Below, piece by piece: positions 24,701 through 46,980 of a DNA stretch of 64,000 nt. Numbering within the stretch: the first letter of the stretch is position 1; every line of letters starts with the position of its first letter. This stretch comes from Streptomyces sp. TSRI0281. Its GTDB lineage: Bacteria > Actinomycetota > Actinomycetes > Streptomycetales > Streptomycetaceae. The translations under genes were made by a program, and so were the position numbers. The notes under the pieces were generated by a model that was not told the origin of the DNA, ran no database searches, and worked only from the letters and a program-made list of their open reading frames with translations. The DNA is taken from NCBI RefSeq assembly GCF_001905125.1, contig NZ_LWLE01000003.1, positions 106,957 to 170,956 on the forward strand, read 5' to 3'.

Positions 24701-27700
24701 GGCCCGTACCCCGGAGGAGGAGATCTTCTGCGGTCTCTTCGCGGAGATCCTGGGCGTGCCGTCGGTCTCCATGGACGACAACTTCTTCGATCTGGGCGGG
24801 CATTCGCTGCTCGCCACCAGGCTGGTCAGCCGGGTGCGCGCGGCGTTCGGCGTCGAACTCACCATCCGTACCGTCTTCGAGGCACCGTCCCCGGCCGAGC
24901 TGATCGCCTGGCTCGCGGGCAACGGTGACGTACCGAGCGCCCGGCGCCCGCTGACCCCCATGGACAAGCCGGAGGAGATCCCGCTCTCCTTCGCCCAGCT
25001 GCGGCTGTGGTTCATCGACAAGATCGACGGCGGCTCCGGCACCTACAACATCCCGCTCGTCGTGCGGCTGAACGGCGATCTGGACCGTACGGCGCTTCAG
25101 GCCGCGATCGGCGATGTCGTCGCCCGGCACGAGAGCCTGCGCACCGTCTTCCCCGACCGCGACGGCACCCCGCGCCAGCACATTCTGTCCGCCGAGGAGG
25201 CGACGCCGGTCATGGGCGTCACCGGCATCACCGCCGACCGGCTGGCCGAGGCGCTGACCGAGCGCGCCGCCGTCGGCTTCGACCTGGCCACCGAGGCGCC
25301 CATCCGCGCGCATCTGTTCGCCCTGTCGGACCGGGAACACGCGCTGCTCCTGCCGGTGCACCACATCGCGGGCGACGGCTGGTCCCTGGTGCCGCTCACC
25401 CGCGACCTCCAGACCGCCTATACCGCCCGCTGCCGGGGCGACCTCCCGGAGTGGCAGCCGCTGCCCGTCAGCTACGCGGACTACACCCTGTGGCAGCGCG
25501 AGATCCTGGGCGACGAGGACACCCCGGGCTCGGCGATCTCCGGCCAGCTCTCCTTCTGGACGGAGTACCTGCGGGGACTGCCCGAGGAAGTCACCCTGCC
25601 CACCGACCGGCCCCGGCCCGCCGTCGCCTCCTACCGGGGCGAGACGCTGCGCTTCGATCTGCCGGCCGCGCTGCACCGGCAGCTGACGCGGTGCTCGCGC
25701 GAGCACGACGTGAGCCCGTTCATGGTGGTGCAGACCGCGCTGGCGGTGCTGCTGAGCAAGCTCGGCGCCGGTGAGGACGTCCCGCTCGGCATCTCGATCG
25801 CGGGACGGACCGACGAGGCGCTGGACGACCTGGTCGGTTTCCTCGTCAACACCCTGGTGATGCGCACCGACCTCACCGGGGACCCCAGCTTCGCCGACCT
25901 GCTGGGCCGGGCCCGCACGGACGGCCTGGCCGCCTTCGCCAACCAGGACCTGCCCTTCGAGCGGCTGGTCGAGGCCGTCAACCCGGAGCGCTCGGCCGGC
26001 CGGCACCCGCTGGTCCAGATCGGCCTGGGCTTCCAGAACAACGCGGCACCGGGGCTGGACCTGCCCGGCCTCGACGCCTGGATCGAACCCGCCGTCACCC
26101 ACACCGCCAAGCTGGACCTGCTCTTCGACTTCCGCGAGGTGCGGGGCGAGGGGGGCGACCCGGACCACACGACCTGTGCCGTCGAGTACGCCACCGACCT
26201 GTACGACGAGGCCACCGTCGAGCTGCTCATCAGCAGGCTGACGCGTCTGCTGGACCGGGCGACCGGACGGCCGCAGAGCCGGCTGAGCGAGCTGGAGGTG
26301 CTGGACGCCGACGAGCGCGAGCGCATCCTCGTCGAGTGGAACGACACCGCGTGCGAGGTCGCCGCGGGCACCCTGCCCGAGCTGTTCGCCGCACAGGTGC
26401 GGCGCACCCCCGGTGCCCTCGCGGTGGTGGCCGGTGAGCAGGAGCTGCGCTACGCGGAGCTGGGCGAGCGGGTCAACCGGCTCGCCCGGCATCTGATCGC
26501 ACGCGGGATCGGCACCGAGGACCGTGTCCTGCTGGTGATGCCGAAGTCGCTGGACCTCCTCGTGGCGCAGCTCGCCGTGGTCACGGCGGGTGCCGCGTTC
26601 GTGCCGGTCGACCCCGGCTATCCGCGCGAGCGGGTCGCCTTCATGGCCGACGACGCCGCGCCCGCGCTGCTGCTGACCCTCAGGTCGGTGGCCCCGCAGG
26701 CCGATGAGGTGATCCCGGACCTGCCCAGGATCGTGCTCGACGGCCCGGGGACGGCCATCGTGGTCGCGGCACAGCCCGCCACCCCGCTGTCGGACGCGGA
26801 GCGGCGGGTGCCCGTCGCGCTCGACCAGGCCGCCTACGTCATCTACACCTCCGGCTCGACCGGCCGGCCCAAGGGCGTCGTGGTGACCCACCGGGGCATC
26901 GGCAACCTGGCCGCCGCGCAGGGCGAGCGGTTCGCGGTCCGGCCGGACAGCCGGGTCGTCCAGTACGCGGCACCGAGCTTCGACGCCGCGGTGTCCGAGA
27001 CCTGCGTCGCCCTGCTCGGCGGCGCCACGCTGGTGCTCCCGGTCGAACAGGGCCTGCTGCTCGGTGACGAACTGGCCCGGTTCCTGACGGGCCGGCGGAT
27101 CAGCCATGCGACGATCCCGCCGATCGCGCTGACCGGGCTCGACCCGGCCGCCGTGCCGGCCGGGATGGTGCTGACGGTCGCCGGTGAGCCGTGCTCGGCG
27201 GAGCTGGCCGGGACCTGGTCGGCCGGGCGCCGCATGATCAACGCGTACGGCCCGACGGAGACGACGGTGTGCGCCACGATGAGCGCGCCGCTGTCCGGGG
27301 CGCTCACCCCGCCGATCGGCACCCCGATCGCCAACGCCCGGGTGTACGTGCTCGACGCGAGGCTCAGCCCGGTCGCCCCCGGCGTCCTCGGCGAGCTGTA
27401 CGTGTCCGGGGTCAACCTGGCCCGCGGCTACCTCGGCCGGCCGGGGCTCACCTCGGAACGCTTCGTCGCCTCCCCGTTCGGCACGGCCGGGGAGCGGATG
27501 TACCGCACCGGCGACGTGGTGCGCTGGCGGGCCGGGGGCGTGCTGGAGTTCGCGGGCCGGGCGGACGACCAGGTGAAGCTGCGCGGCTTCCGGGTGGAGC
27601 TGGGCGAGGTCACGAGCGCGCTGACCGATCAGCCGCAGGTGGAGACGGCCGCCGTCGTGGTCCGGGAGGACCGGCCCGGTGAGCGCAGGCTGGTCGGCTA

Positions 27701-29498
27701 TGTGGTGCCCACCGGACGGGACGCCGGTTCCCGTGACACCGGGCTGGAGACCGATCAGGTCGGCAAGTGGCAGGTCATCAACGACGAGGTGTACGGCGCC
27801 CCGGACCGGGAAGACCCGCCGCTCGGCGAGAACTTCAGCGGCTGGCACAGCAGTTACGACGGATCCGAGCTGCCCGAGGCGGAGATGCGTGCCTGGCGGG
27901 CGGCGACCGTCGACCGGATTCTGGAGCTGCGGCCGCGCCGGGTGCTGGAGATCGGCGTCGGCGCCGGGCTGATCATGGCGCCGGTCGCGCCCCATGTGGA
28001 GCTGTACTGGGGCACCGACCTGTCCGGCGAGGTGATCGCCACCCTGCGCCGGCAGACCGCGCGGGATCCGGAACTGGCGGCACGCACCCGGTTCACCGCG
28101 ACCCCGGCACACGCCCTGGACGACCTGCCCGCAGGAACGTTCGACACCGTCGTGATCAACTCGGTGGCGCAGTACTTCCCGAGCGTGGACTATCTGACCG
28201 ACGTCATCGCGAAGGCGTTCGCGCTGCTCGGCGACACCGGCGCGGTCTTCCTCGGCGACATCCGCGACCTGCGGCTGCTGCGCTGCATGAGGACGGCCAT
28301 CCACCGCCTGGCGGGCCCCGGCGACGGCGAGGACGCCACCCGGTACGCGGTGGACCGGGCCGTCGAGCGCGAGACCGAACTGCTGGTGGATCCCGCCCTG
28401 TTCGACAGTCTCTCCGGAGTGCTGGACGGCTTCGGCGGCGCGGACATCCGTATCAAGCGCGGGGAGTACGCCAACGAGCTCAGCCGCTACCGCTACGACG
28501 TGGTTCTGCACAAGCGGCCGACCGCCCCGGTCTCCCTCGCGGCGGTGCCCGCCGTCGCCTGGGAGCACGTCGGCGGTCTCGACGTACTGGCCGCCCGGCT
28601 GCGCGAGGCGCACCCGGCCGGACTGCGGGTCACCGGCATCCCCAACGGCAGGCTCGGCGCGGACCTGGCCGCGGTGGCCGGGACCGACGGCCCCGTGTCG
28701 GCGGACGTCGATGTCACGGAGCTGCACGAGGTGGGCTCGCCCTTCGGCTACCGGGCGCTGGTCACCTGGACGGCGGGGGCGGACGACGGCCGGCTGGACG
28801 CCGTGTTCGTACCGGAGCCCGCTGCGGACGGCACGGACGGCACGAGCAGCAGGGGCGGCGGGGGCGGCACGGACGGCCCCAACGGCGCTGCCAGCGAAGG
28901 CGGTTCGGATGGTGTCGCGGTGCTCGCCTACCGGGATCTGTACCTCCCGGGCGCGGCCCCGGCACGGTACGCGAACGACCCGCTCGTGGGCCGCAGGAGC
29001 GGCGCCCTGGTGGCCGAGCTGCGGGACGCGCTGGCCGAGCGGCTGCCCGACCACATGGTGCCCGCCGCGCTGGTCCTGCTGGACGCCCTGCCCGTCACGC
29101 TGAACGGCAAGCTCGACCACAAGGCGCTGCCCGCGCCCGACGCGGCGGAGCCCGCCTCCGGCGCCGCGCCCGTCACCCCCGGGGAGAAGACCCTCGCCCG
29201 GCTCTTCGCCGAGGTCCTGGGGATCTCCCGCGCCGGGGTGGACGACGACTTCTTCCGCCGGGGCGGCGACAGCATCGTCTCGATCCAACTCGTCAGCCGG
29301 GCCCGCGCCGAGGGGCTCCGGTTCACCCCGCAGGACGTGTTCGCCCACCGCACCGTGCGGGCCATCGCCGCGATCGCCGCGCCGGAGTCCGCCGAGGCCG
29401 CCACTCCGGGCCCGGCCGCCGGCAGCGAGTGGGACATGGACCTGGTCTCGCAGGACGAACTCGATCAGTTCGAGTCGAAATGGAGCGTTTCGGAATGA
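21717..29498 (+). CDS. sas17-like: NRPS 1: modules 1-2, Cs-A(Thr)-T-C-A(Tyr)-NMT-T
   Basis: About 2593 residues. C1 (1-440) is a starter-type condensation domain, with HHLVMDSFG in place of HHxxxDG. A1 (460-960) pocket reads D-F-W-N-I-G-M-V-H, Thr. T1 [10 protein letters not shown] near 1028. C2 (1085-1520) has [10 protein letters not shown]2 (1550 on) pocket reads D-A-S-T-T-A-A-V-C, closest to Tyr. A methyltransferase (about 2015-2325, SAM motif [10 protein letters not shown]) is inserted between A8 and A10, so Tyr is N-methylated. T2 ends with [13 protein letters not shown], a GGDS type usual before epimerases. A low-complexity Gly/Thr/Asp stretch lies near 2375. Acylates Thr with the cinnamoyl cap, then adds MeTyr. 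Confidence 0.93.
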   Translation: MSDSSATVLPLTAGQAGIWYAQSLSGPNATFNAALYLDIAGAVDPVLFATAMRRIVVETEALRARFTDGGSGPAQVIEPVTDWSAQPVHVLDFAAEDRPDEKADAWMWADANTPVEVIGGTLYRFALIKVAEDRFLFYYRYHHLVMDSFGASLIASRLADVYTRLTEGRDPADGAFPPLRELIEDELVYQRSAEFAEDQSFWTGEFADRPAAVSLGDRPTALPTGLFRDTAYVSAAQGNEIRDAARAGRVGWPAAVLAALAAYTSRITGSSDVVIALSVAARTTAAGRTVPGMVSNVVGVRMTVRPDMTATELVRHAHQRMRAVSRHKRYRYEDLRRDLRLLGSDGRLLGPRLNLHVVAPALRIAGLPTTLHPLMAGHDDDLSLIVVGRQDGGLQLDLSANPDVYSPDAARQHHRLIIRLLGELAAHPDRPIGALDIVEPETLERLVGEWGGAARTPAAAERATLTERFADTVAAHPDRTAVVCPDGADHRALTYRELDERSNRLARLLIDRGVRRGQLVALAMPRSVDLPVALLATLKAGAAYLPVDPEYPADRVAYMLADARPAAVITARRDTFAQPVVDTPEIALDHPDTAAELAALAHTPVRDAERGGPVLPDQAAYVIYTSGSTGRPKGVVVAHRNVLRLFESTASWSGFGPDDVWSLFHSYAFDFSVWEIWGALLHGGKLVVVPFAVSRSPEEFLRLLVRERVTVLNQTPSAFYQLVQADRDDPETGSALALRRVIFGGAALEFGRLAEWYERHAEDAPRLVNMYGITETTVHTTELMLDASVASAGTGSMIGRGLDDLRVYVLDTALRPVPPGVAGELYVGGPAVADGYLGRPDLSCTRFVADPFGPAGQRMYRSGDLARWAADGGANLEYLGRADQQVKIRGFRIEPGEIEAAVLRHPDVRQAAVVVREDTPDDQRLVAYVIGGHGAGGRVALDTTDLRKHTAAALPEHMVPSWFVQLDALPLTGNGKLDTGALPAPDLAGLAGGRPARTPEEEIFCGLFAEILGVPSVSMDDNFFDLGGHSLLATRLVSRVRAAFGVELTIRTVFEAPSPAELIAWLAGNGDVPSARRPLTPMDKPEEIPLSFAQLRLWFIDKIDGGSGTYNIPLVVRLNGDLDRTALQAAIGDVVARHESLRTVFPDRDGTPRQHILSAEEATPVMGVTGITADRLAEALTERAAVGFDLATEAPIRAHLFALSDREHALLLPVHHIAGDGWSLVPLTRDLQTAYTARCRGDLPEWQPLPVSYADYTLWQREILGDEDTPGSAISGQLSFWTEYLRGLPEEVTLPTDRPRPAVASYRGETLRFDLPAALHRQLTRCSREHDVSPFMVVQTALAVLLSKLGAGEDVPLGISIAGRTDEALDDLVGFLVNTLVMRTDLTGDPSFADLLGRARTDGLAAFANQDLPFERLVEAVNPERSAGRHPLVQIGLGFQNNAAPGLDLPGLDAWIEPAVTHTAKLDLLFDFREVRGEGGDPDHTTCAVEYATDLYDEATVELLISRLTRLLDRATGRPQSRLSELEVLDADERERILVEWNDTACEVAAGTLPELFAAQVRRTPGALAVVAGEQELRYAELGERVNRLARHLIARGIGTEDRVLLVMPKSLDLLVAQLAVVTAGAAFVPVDPGYPRERVAFMADDAAPALLLTLRSVAPQADEVIPDLPRIVLDGPGTAIVVAAQPATPLSDAERRVPVALDQAAYVIYTSGSTGRPKGVVVTHRGIGNLAAAQGERFAVRPDSRVVQYAAPSFDAAVSETCVALLGGATLVLPVEQGLLLGDELARFLTGRRISHATIPPIALTGLDPAAVPAGMVLTVAGEPCSAELAGTWSAGRRMINAYGPTETTVCATMSAPLSGALTPPIGTPIANARVYVLDARLSPVAPGVLGELYVSGVNLARGYLGRPGLTSERFVASPFGTAGERMYRTGDVVRWRAGGVLEFAGRADDQVKLRGFRVELGEVTSALTDQPQVETAAVVVREDRPGERRLVGYVVPTGRDAGSRDTGLETDQVGKWQVINDEVYGAPDREDPPLGENFSGWHSSYDGSELPEAEMRAWRAATVDRILELRPRRVLEIGVGAGLIMAPVAPHVELYWGTDLSGEVIATLRRQTARDPELAARTRFTATPAHALDDLPAGTFDTVVINSVAQYFPSVDYLTDVIAKAFALLGDTGAVFLGDIRDLRLLRCMRTAIHRLAGPGDGEDATRYAVDRAVERETELLVDPALFDSLSGVLDGFGGADIRIKRGEYANELSRYRYDVVLHKRPTAPVSLAAVPAVAWEHVGGLDVLAARLREAHPAGLRVTGIPNGRLGADLAAVAGTDGPVSADVDVTELHEVGSPFGYRALVTWTAGADDGRLDAVFVPEPAADGTDGTSSRGGGGGTDGPNGAASEGGSDGVAVLAYRDLYLPGAAPARYANDPLVGRRSGALVAELRDALAERLPDHMVPAALVLLDALPVTLNGKLDHKALPAPDAAEPASGAAPVTPGEKTLARLFAEVLGISRAGVDDDFFRRGGDSIVSIQLVSRARAEGLRFTPQDVFAHRTVRAIAAIAAPESAEAATPGPAAGSEWDMDLVSQDELDQFESKWSVSE

Positions 29499-32400
29499 GC
29501 ACGAAGGACAAGTCGTCGCTGGAAGCCGTACTGCCGCTCACCCCGCTGCAGGAGGGTCTGCTCTTCCACGCGCAGTACGACGACCGGTCGGGCCCGGACG
29601 TCTACGTCATGCAGCTCGGCATGGACATCGACGGCCCGCTCGACGTGCCGGCCCTGCGCTCCGCCGCGCACGCCCTGCTGGAACGGCACGGCAACCTGCG
29701 CGCCGGATTCCGGCACGACGGCCCGCGTGCGCTGCAGTTCATCCCGAAGGCGGTCGAACTGCCCTGGCACGAGAGGGATGTGTCCGGGCTGCCCGAGCAG
29801 GAGCGGGAAGCGGCCCTGCGCGAGATCACCGAACGCGACCGCGCGGCCCGCTTCGACCTGCGCACGCCCCCGCTGCTGCGGTTCACCGTGATCCGGGTCG
29901 CGGACGGCCGGCACCGGCTGCTGGTGACCAACCACCACATCCTGCTGGACGGCTGGTCGGCCCCGGTCCTGGTTCGCGAGCTCTTCGAGCTGTACGCCGC
30001 GGGCGGCGACGCCACCGCGCTGCCCGTGGTCACCCCGTACCGCTACCACCTGGCGTGGCTCGCCAAGCAGGACCGCGAGGGCGCCGTCAGCGCCTGGCGC
30101 GGGGCGCTGGACGGGCTCGCCGAGCCGACCCTGCTGGCCGCGATGCCCGACGACCGCTCCACATCGGTGCTGCCCAGCAGGGTCCGTCACCTGCTCCCGC
30201 CGGAGACGGCACGGCGGCTCACCGAGCGGGCCCGTGAGCACGGCATCACCCTCAACACCGTGGTCCAGGCCGCGTGGGGGCTGCTGCTGGGCAGGCTGAC
30301 CGACCGCCGGGACGTCACCTTCGGCATGACGCTGGCCGGACGCTCGCCGGAGATCCCCGGTGTGCACACCATGGTCGGGCTCTTCCTCAACACCGTGCCC
30401 GTACGGGTCCGGATCCGGCGCGAGGAGTCGCTGCTCGCGCTCTGCGGGCGGCTCCAGGACGAGCAGCGGACGCTGATGGCCCACCAGCACCTCGGTCTGG
30501 CGGAGATCCAGCGGGCGGCCGGGCACGGCGACCTGTTCGACACCCTCACCGTGCTGGAGAACTTCCCGGTCGACCCGGCGACGCTCACCCTGCCCGGCGG
30601 GCTGTCGGTCGCGGACTTCTTCTCCACGGACGGCGCGCACTACCCGCTCGCCCTCATGGTCATCCCCGGCCCGTCCCTCGAACTGCGCTTCACCTACCGG
30701 TCCGACGCCTTCGGGGAGACCGAGATCGAGGGCTTCGCCACACGGCTGGCCGCCCTGCTCACGGCCTTCGCCGACGAGCCCTCCGCGCGGGCCGGCGCGG
30801 TCGAGCTGCTGGACGCCGACGAGCGGACACGGCTGCTCGACGGATGGAACCCGGCCCCCGTCCCGGCACCGGCGCGCACGGTGCCGGAACTGCTCGCGCT
30901 GCGCACCGCCGAGAACCCGGACCGGCAGGCGGTGGTCCGCGGCGACCGGTCGCTGACGTACGCGGAGCTGACCGCCCGGGTGGAGGAGATCGCCGCCTGG
31001 CTGCTGGAGCGCGGTGTGCGCCCCGAGGAGCCGGTCGGCATCGCCATGGACCGCTCCGTCGACTTCGTGCTGGCCGTGCTCGGTGTGCTCCGCGCGGGCG
31101 CCGTGTACGTACCCATCGACCACCGCTGGCCGCGCTCCCGGCGCGCGGACGTGCTGAGCGACAGCGGGACCTCGCTGGTCCTGGAGCAGGGCGACCTGCC
31201 CGCGAGCTACCCGGTCCCCGAGGGCGGCGTACCGATGCCGCCCGGCCCGGAGCGGATCGCCTACGTCATGTACACCTCCGGCTCGACGGGCCGGCCGAAG
31301 GGGGTCGCCGTCACCCATCGCGGCATCGGGGACCTGGTCGCCGACAGCCGGTTCGCGGGCGGCGCGCAGGAGCGGGTGCTGATGCACTCGGCCCACGCGT
31401 TCGACGCGTCGACGTACGAGATGTGGACCCCCCTGCTGAACGGCGGCACCCTGGTCATCGGCCCGCCCGGTGAGCTGGACATGGCCACCATCGCCAGGAC
31501 CCTCACCGAGGGCCGGGTCACCGCGGCCCTGTTCACCACCGGCCTGTTCCGGCTGATCGCCGCCGAGGCACCGGAGACGTTCCGGCCGCTGCGCGAGGTG
31601 TGGGCGGGCGGTGAGGCGGTGCCCGCCGCGTCGGTGCGCCAGGTCCTGGAAGCCTGCCCGGACATCACGGTCGTGGACGCGTACGGACCGACCGAGGTTA
31701 CCGTCATCGCCGCCGCGCACCCGCTGACCGCCGGGCGGCCCGTGCCGGACCCGGTGCCGATCGGCCGCCCCTTCGACGGCAAGCAGGTCTACGTCCTCGA
31801 CGGCGACCTGCGGCTCTGCCCGGTGGGGGTGCCGGGGGAGCTGTACGTGTCCGGGGTGGGGCTGGCCCGCGGTTATCTGGGGCGTGCGGGGCTGACCTCG
31901 GAGCGGTTCGTGGCGAACCCGTTCGGCGCTGCGGGCACCCGGCTGTACCGCACCGGTGATGTGGTGCGGTGGCGCACCGACGGGGAGCTGGAGTTCGTCG
32001 GCCGCCGGGACAACCAGGTGAAGCTGCGGGGCTTCCGCATCGAGCTGGGCGAGATCGAATCCGTACTCGCGGGCCACGAGGCGGTCGGCCAGGTCGCCGT
32101 CATGGTCCGCGAGGACCGGCCCGGTGTCCGGCAGCTCGTCGGCTACGCGGTGCCCGCCGCGGGCACCCCGCTCGACCCGGACGAACTGCGCGCCTGGGCG
32201 GGCGAGCGGCTCCCGGAGTACATGGTCCCGCGCCCCGTCGTCGTCCTGGACGCGCTGCCGCTGACCACCAACGGAAAGCTCGACACGAAGGCGCTGCCGG
32301 TTCCCGAGCACACCGCGGAGGACACCCGCGGACCGCGGACCCCGCACGAGGAGCTGCTGTGCGGGCTGTTCGAGGAGGTGCTCGGGCTGCCCGCCGTGTC

Positions 32401-35400
32401 CGTCCACGACAACTTCTTCGAGCTGGGCGGCCACTCGCTGCTCGCCACCCGGCTCGTCAGCCGGGTGCGGGCGGTCCTGGGCGTCGAGCTGTCGATCCGG
32501 CGGGTCTTCGAGGAACCGACCGTGGCCCGGCTCGCCGTCCGGCTGACGGACACCCCGTCGACGGCCCGGCCGCCGTTGCGCCCGGCCGAGCGGCCGGAGC
32601 GGGTGCCGCTGTCGTTCGCCCAGCGCAGGCTGTGGTTCCTCAACCGGATGGAGGGGCCGAGCGCCACGTACAACATCCCGTTCGCCGTCCGGCTCTCCGG
32701 AGAGCTGCGGGTCGATGCGCTGAGAGCCGCGTTCGGCGATGTGCTGGGCCGGCACGAGGCGCTGCGCACCGTGTTCCCGGACATCGACGGTGAGCCGTGG
32801 CAGCGGGTCGTCCCGGCCGGATCGGCGACGGTGGCCATCGAGGTCTGCGACCTGCCCGAGGCGGAGCTGTCCGCCGCGCTGGACGCGGCCGGTGCGGTCG
32901 GCTTCGACCTCGCGCACGACCTGCCGGTACGGGCCCGGCTCTTCCGGACCGCCCCGGACGAGCATGTGCTGTGCGTCGTCGTCCATCACATCGCCGGGGA
33001 CGGCTGGTCGCAGGCCCCGCTCGCCCGCGACCTCGGTGAGGCGTACCGGGCCCGGCTGGACGGCGCCGCACCGGACTGGCAGCCGCTGCCGGTGCAGTAC
33101 GCGGACTACACGCTGTGGCAGCAGCGGCTGCTGGGCGACGAGCGGGACGAGAACAGCCTGGCCGCCTCGCAGCGGGCCTACTGGGCCGAACAACTCCTCG
33201 GCTCCCCGCAGGAACTGGAACTCCCGGCCGACCGGCCGCGCCCGCCGGTGGCCACCCACCGGGGCGCCGTCGTGCCGGTGACCATCGACCCCGGACTGGG
33301 CGCCGGTCTGCGCAAGCTCGCCGCCGGGACCGACACCACCCCCTTCATGGTCTTCCAGGCCGCGCTGGCCGCACTGCTGTCCCGCCTCGGGGCCGGAACG
33401 GACATCCCCATCGGTACGCCGGTCGCGGGCCGGACGGACGCGGCGACCGACGACCTCATCGGGTTCTTCGTCAACACGCTGGTCCTGCGCACCGATGTGT
33501 CCGGCGACCCCGGCTTCGTCGCGCTGCTGCGCCGGGCCCGCACCACCGCACTGGGCGCCTACGCGCACCAGGACCTGCCCTTCGAGCGGCTGGTCGACCT
33601 CGTCGGCGCCGACCGCTCGCTGTCGCACAACCCGCTGTTCCAGGTGCTGCTGGCCTATCAGAACAACACCTCGGGGGAGCTGGAGCTCCCCGGCCTGCGG
33701 GTCACCGGCCAGGACCTGCTGCTGCCGGTCGCCAAGGTGGACCTGGAACTCAGCCTGGCCGAGGACGCCGGGGGCGGGATCTCCGGCATCCTCGGCTACA
33801 GCACGGACCTGTTCGACCGGGCGAGCGCGGAGCGCGTCGTCGGCCATCTGATCGCGCTGCTGCGCGCCGTCGTCGCGGACCCGGTCCGGCCGGTGCGGCT
33901 GCTGGACATTCTGCCGCCGGCACAGCGCGAGGACCTGCTCGTCGGCTGGAACGACAGCGACCGGCCGGTGCCCGCCGGTACCGTCCCGGACCTGTTCGCC
34001 CGGCAGGCCACCGCCGTCCCCACCCGGCCCGCGGTGTCCGGTGACGGCGTCACCGTGGCCTACGCCACGCTGGCCGCACGTGCCGCGCGGCTCGCCAGGC
34101 TGCTGATCGCACGCGGTGTCGGACCGGAGGACCGGGTCGCCCTGGTCCTGCCCCGGTCGGTCGAACTCACCACCGCGCTGCTCGCGGTGATGACCGGCGG
34201 CGGGGCCTACGTACCGGTCGATCCGAACCATCCGGCCGACCGGATCGCGTACATGATCGAGGACAGCGAACCCACGCTCGTGGTCACCGTCTCCGGCCTG
34301 ACCGCCCGGCTCCCGGAGGACATCACCGATCCGCTCGTCCTCGACAGCCCCGAGGTCGTCGAGGCGCTCGCGGCGCTGTCCGGGGCCGAGGTCACCGACG
34401 CCGACCGGCGTACCCCGCTGTCGGCCGACCACCCCGCGTACGTGATCTACACCTCCGGGTCCACCGGGCAGCCCAAGGGCGTCTCGGTCACGCACCGGGG
34501 ACTGGGCAGCCTCGCCGCCTGGCACGCCGACCGGCTCGGGGTGAACAGCGCCAGCAGGATCGGGCAGTTCGCCGCCCCCAGCTTCGACGCGTCCGCCTGG
34601 GAAACGGTCATGGCCCTGCTCAACGGCGCCGCTCTGGTCCTCACCCCGTCCGACGGTCCGGTGCTGGGTACCGACCTCACCGACTTCCTGACCGCCGAGC
34701 GGATCACGCACGCCACCCTCACCCCGACGGCGCTGTCCGGAGCCGAGCCCCAGGCGGCACCCGCCGGGCTGACCCTGGTGACCGCCGGGGAGGCGTGCCC
34801 CCGCGAGCTGGCCGCCCGGTGGTCGCCCGGCCGCCGGGTGATCAACGCCTACGGGCCGACCGAGACCACCGTGTGCGCCACGGCGAGCGACCCGGTGGAC
34901 GGCACGGTCACCCCGCCCATCGGCGGGCCGATCGCCAACACCCGGGTTTATGTTCTGGACGCCGCGCTGAACCTCTGCCCGGTGGGTGTGCCGGGGGAGC
35001 TGTACGTGTCCGGGGTGGGGCTGGCCCGCGGCTATCTGGGGCGTTCCGCGCTGACCTCGGAGCGGTTCGTGGCTAACCCGTTCGGCGCTCCGGGTACCCG
35101 GCTGTACCGCACCGGTGATGTGGTGCGGTGGCGCGCCGAGGGAGTGCTGGAGTTCGTCGGCCGCCGGGACAGCCAGGTGAAGCTGCGGGGCTTCCGCATC
35201 GAGCTGGGCGAGATCGAATCCGTACTGGCGGGCTGTGCCGGGGTCGACGGCGCGGCCGTCGTCATCCGTGAGGACCGGCCCGGTGTCCGGCAGCTCGTCG
35301 GCTATGTGGTGCCCGAGGAGGGCACGGGCCCGGACATCGCCGCCGTGCGCGCGTGGGCGGCCGGGCGGCTGCCGGAGTACATGGTGCCGCAGGCGTTCGT

Positions 35401-37290
35401 GGTCGTGGACGGTCTGCCCCTGACGGTCAACGGGAAGCTGGACCACGCGGCGCTGCCCGCACCCGGGCCCGCCCGTTCCGGCGGCGAGGGCCAGGGGCCG
35501 GCCACGGAGGCGGAGAAGGTGCTCGCCGAGGCGTTCGGCGCGGTGCTCTCGCTGCCCGAGGTGGGCGCCGACGACAACTTCTTCGAGCTGGGCGGCGACA
35601 GCATCGTCTCCATCAAACTGGTCAGCGAGGTGCGCAAGGGCGGGCTGGTCATCACCCCCCGGGACGTGTTCGCGCACAAGACGGTCGCCGGACTCGCGGC
35701 GGTCGCCCGCTCCGTCGACGAACTGGCCCCGCAGGACCCCGACGCCGGTATCGGCGAGGTGCCGCTCACCCCGATGACGCACTGGCTGCGTGACCACGGC
35801 GGCCGTATCGAGCGGTTCCACCAGTCGGTGCTGCTGCGGGTGCCCGCCGAGGTCACCCTGGACACGCTGACCTCCGCGGTCGGTACCGTGCTCGACCACC
35901 ACGACGCGCTGCGGCTGCGGCTGACCGTGCGCGCGGGGGAGTGGTCCTACGCGGTCCGCCCGCGCGGCGCGGTGGACCCGTCCGACTGTGTGAGCCGGGT
36001 CGACATCGCCGGGGCGGACGGCGAGAAGGTACGGGCCGTCATCGCCGAACAGGCGGAGCGGGCGGTGTCGCGCCTGTCCCCGGCCGAGGGCGCGATCGTC
36101 CGGGTCGTCTGGTTCGACGCCGGTCCCCACGAGCCGGGCCGGCTGCTGGTCCTCGGCCACCACCTGGCCGTCGACGGGGTGTCGTGGCGGATTCTCGTAC
36201 CCGACCTCGCCGAGGCGTGGCAGGCGGCGTACGAGTCCCGGGATGCCACGCTCCAGCCGGTCGGCACCTCGTGGCGCCGGTGGGCGCAGTGGCTCACCGG
36301 GACGGCCGCCGAACCCGCGCGCGAGGACCGGGTCTCCTGGTGGGCCGACCAGCTCACCCCCGAGGACATCCCGGTGACGGCGGAGCCGCGGGACCCTGCC
36401 GTCGACACCATGGGCACCCAGGACGCGCTCGTACTGACCCTGCCGGAACCGGTCACCGAACCGCTCCTGACGAAGGTGCCCGCCGCGATGCGCGGCGGTG
36501 TCGAGGACGTGCTGCTGACGGCGTTCACCCTGGCGGTCGCCGACTGGCGGCGGCGGCGCGGGCTGGGCGCGGGCACCGCGGTGCTGGTCGACGTCGAGCG
36601 CCACGGCCGGCAGATCCCGGAGGGGGCCGACCTCGACATCTCCCGTACGGTCGGCTGGTTCACCAGCCTCGCGCCGGTACGGCTGGATCTCGGGCCGGTG
36701 TCGTGGGGCAGGGTCCTCACCGACCCCGCCGCCCTGCACAAGGCCCTCAACCGGGTCAAGGAGACGCTGCGGGAGATGCCGGAGGAGGGCGTGGGCTTCG
36801 GCCTGCTGCGCCACCTCAACCCGCGCACCCGCGAGGAGCTGGCCCCCCTCGGCACACCGCAGTTCGGCTTCAACTACCTGGGCCGGGCGCAAGTCGCCGG
36901 GGCCGGGGCCGCCGGGGAGGGAGCCGCCTCCGGTGACCGGTCGGTACCGAACGCCGGTGCCGACGGCTGGATCATGTCCGCGGACGGCGAGGTGCTCCGG
37001 GAGCTCGGCGGCGACCCCGGTATGCCCGCCACGCACTCCGTATCGCTCAACGTGCTCGTCCAGGACGATGTGAACGGCCCCCGGCTGGTGGCCAATTGGA
37101 CCTGGCCGCGACGCCTGCTGAGCCATGACGACGTACACGCGCTGGCCGAGGGATGGTTCCGCGCGCTCACCGCCCTCTCGGAGCACGCCGCCGAGGGGGA
37201 GCCGGCCGGGCTCGCCCTGTCGGACCTGTCACTGATCGACCTCGAACTCGACGATCTCGGGGTACTGGAAGCTGAGTGGAGGAAGACCCG

Positions 37291-37294
<4 letters not shown>
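29495..37294 (+). CDS. sas18-like: NRPS 2: modules 3-4, C-A(Leu-like)-T-C-A(Phe)-T-E
   Basis: About 2599 residues, ATG overlapping the NRPS 1 stop. C3 begins [16 protein letters not shown] and has [11 protein letters not shown]3 (about 460-930) pocket reads D-A-Y-L-W-G-A-V-I, an aliphatic pocket that I call Leu-like with moderate certainty. T3 near 975. C4 (1040-1470) [10 protein letters not shown]4 (1495 on) pocket reads D-A-W-T-V-A-A-V-C, Phe. T4 [13 protein letters not shown] near 2030, followed by a complete epimerization domain (2088-2540; [13 protein letters not shown]), so residue 4 is D-Phe. N- and C-terminal tails are short docking-like helices. Confidence 0.93.
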
Positions 37295-46173
<8,879 letters not shown>

Positions 46174-46231
46174 GGCTCCGGGCCGGACACGGCCCGACGG
46201 CGCTCACCCGACAGCAGAAAGAGGAGTGAAC

Positions 46232-46933
46232 ATGCCCCGAACGACGGTTCTCTGTGTTCCGTTCGCCGGTGCGGGAGCCTCGGTCTTCCGCCCCTGGCTC
46301 CCGCTCTGCGAGGACCGCTTCGACCTCGCGGCCGTCCAGCTGCCGGGCCGCGAGCAGCGCTTCGCCGAGGAGCCCTACCAGGAGGTGGCGGTCGCGGTCG
46401 AAGGGCTGATGCCCGAGGTGCTGGAGCGGGTCTCCGGCGGGGGGCCGGTCGTCCTCTTCGGGCACAGCCTCGGCGCGGTGCTGTCCTACGAGATCGCCCA
46501 CCGGCTGGCCGCGACCGACGGGGTCGAGCTGGCCGCGCTGGTGGTCAGCGGTTCGCCCGGTCCGTGGACCCGCCGGGAGAACGGCGCGAGCGGCCTGGAC
46601 GACGATCAGTTCCTGGAGCGGGTCAAGGAGTTCGCCGGGTACCGGCACGAAGCCCTTGAGGACCCCGAGATGCGCGAGCTGCTGCTGCCCTCGCTGCGGG
46701 CGGACGTCGAGATGCACGAGAGCTACGTCGCCCTGTCGGACAACCCGCTGCCGGTCCCGATCACCTCGGTGCGCGGCAGCACCGACACCCTCGTGACCCC
46801 CGACCAGGCCATGGAGTGGGGCAAGGCCACCGGCAGGGAGTTCGACTTCGTGGAGGTCGAGGGTGGTCACATGTATCTGGTCGACAATGCCGAGGGCCTG
46901 ATCCGGGTACTCGCGGACGTCTGCCCCGGATGA
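46232..46933 (+). CDS. Type II thioesterase (editing), second copy
   Basis: 233 residues from ATG 46232 (AGAGGAG upstream), 58 bp after NRPS 3. VPFAGAGASVFRPWLPL start, elbow FGHSLGAVLSYEIAHRL, acidic residue in RGSTDTLVTPDQA and His in EVEGGHMYLVD: a complete GrsT-type TEII. Its position directly behind the NRPS suggests it clears mischarged peptidyl carriers, which may matter more than usual where modules are loaded by separate proteins (inference). Confidence 0.92.
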   Translation: MPRTTVLCVPFAGAGASVFRPWLPLCEDRFDLAAVQLPGREQRFAEEPYQEVAVAVEGLMPEVLERVSGGGPVVLFGHSLGAVLSYEIAHRLAATDGVELAALVVSGSPGPWTRRENGASGLDDDQFLERVKEFAGYRHEALEDPEMRELLLPSLRADVEMHESYVALSDNPLPVPITSVRGSTDTLVTPDQAMEWGKATGREFDFVEVEGGHMYLVDNAEGLIRVLADVCPG

Positions 46934-46980
46934 GTGGAGCGGGCGAGTCCGCCGACCGCCCCCAACGTGAAGGAGTCCTG

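Noticed and set aside
21729..29348. A 2539-residue open frame on the minus strand across NRPS 1
   Set aside because: Same reason: a GC-driven shadow of the real NRPS frame.
27767..29494. Upstream extension of the NRPS 2 frame into NRPS 1
   Set aside because: The true start is ATG 29495, overlapping the NRPS 1 stop; upstream of it the frame codes only Arg/Gly/Pro-rich noise.
29465..37186. A 2573-residue open frame on the minus strand across NRPS 2
   Set aside because: It mirrors the NRPS codons in high-GC DNA; composition is His/Arg/Gly/Gln-rich with no domain, and the plus strand encodes intact C-A-T-C-A-T-E.
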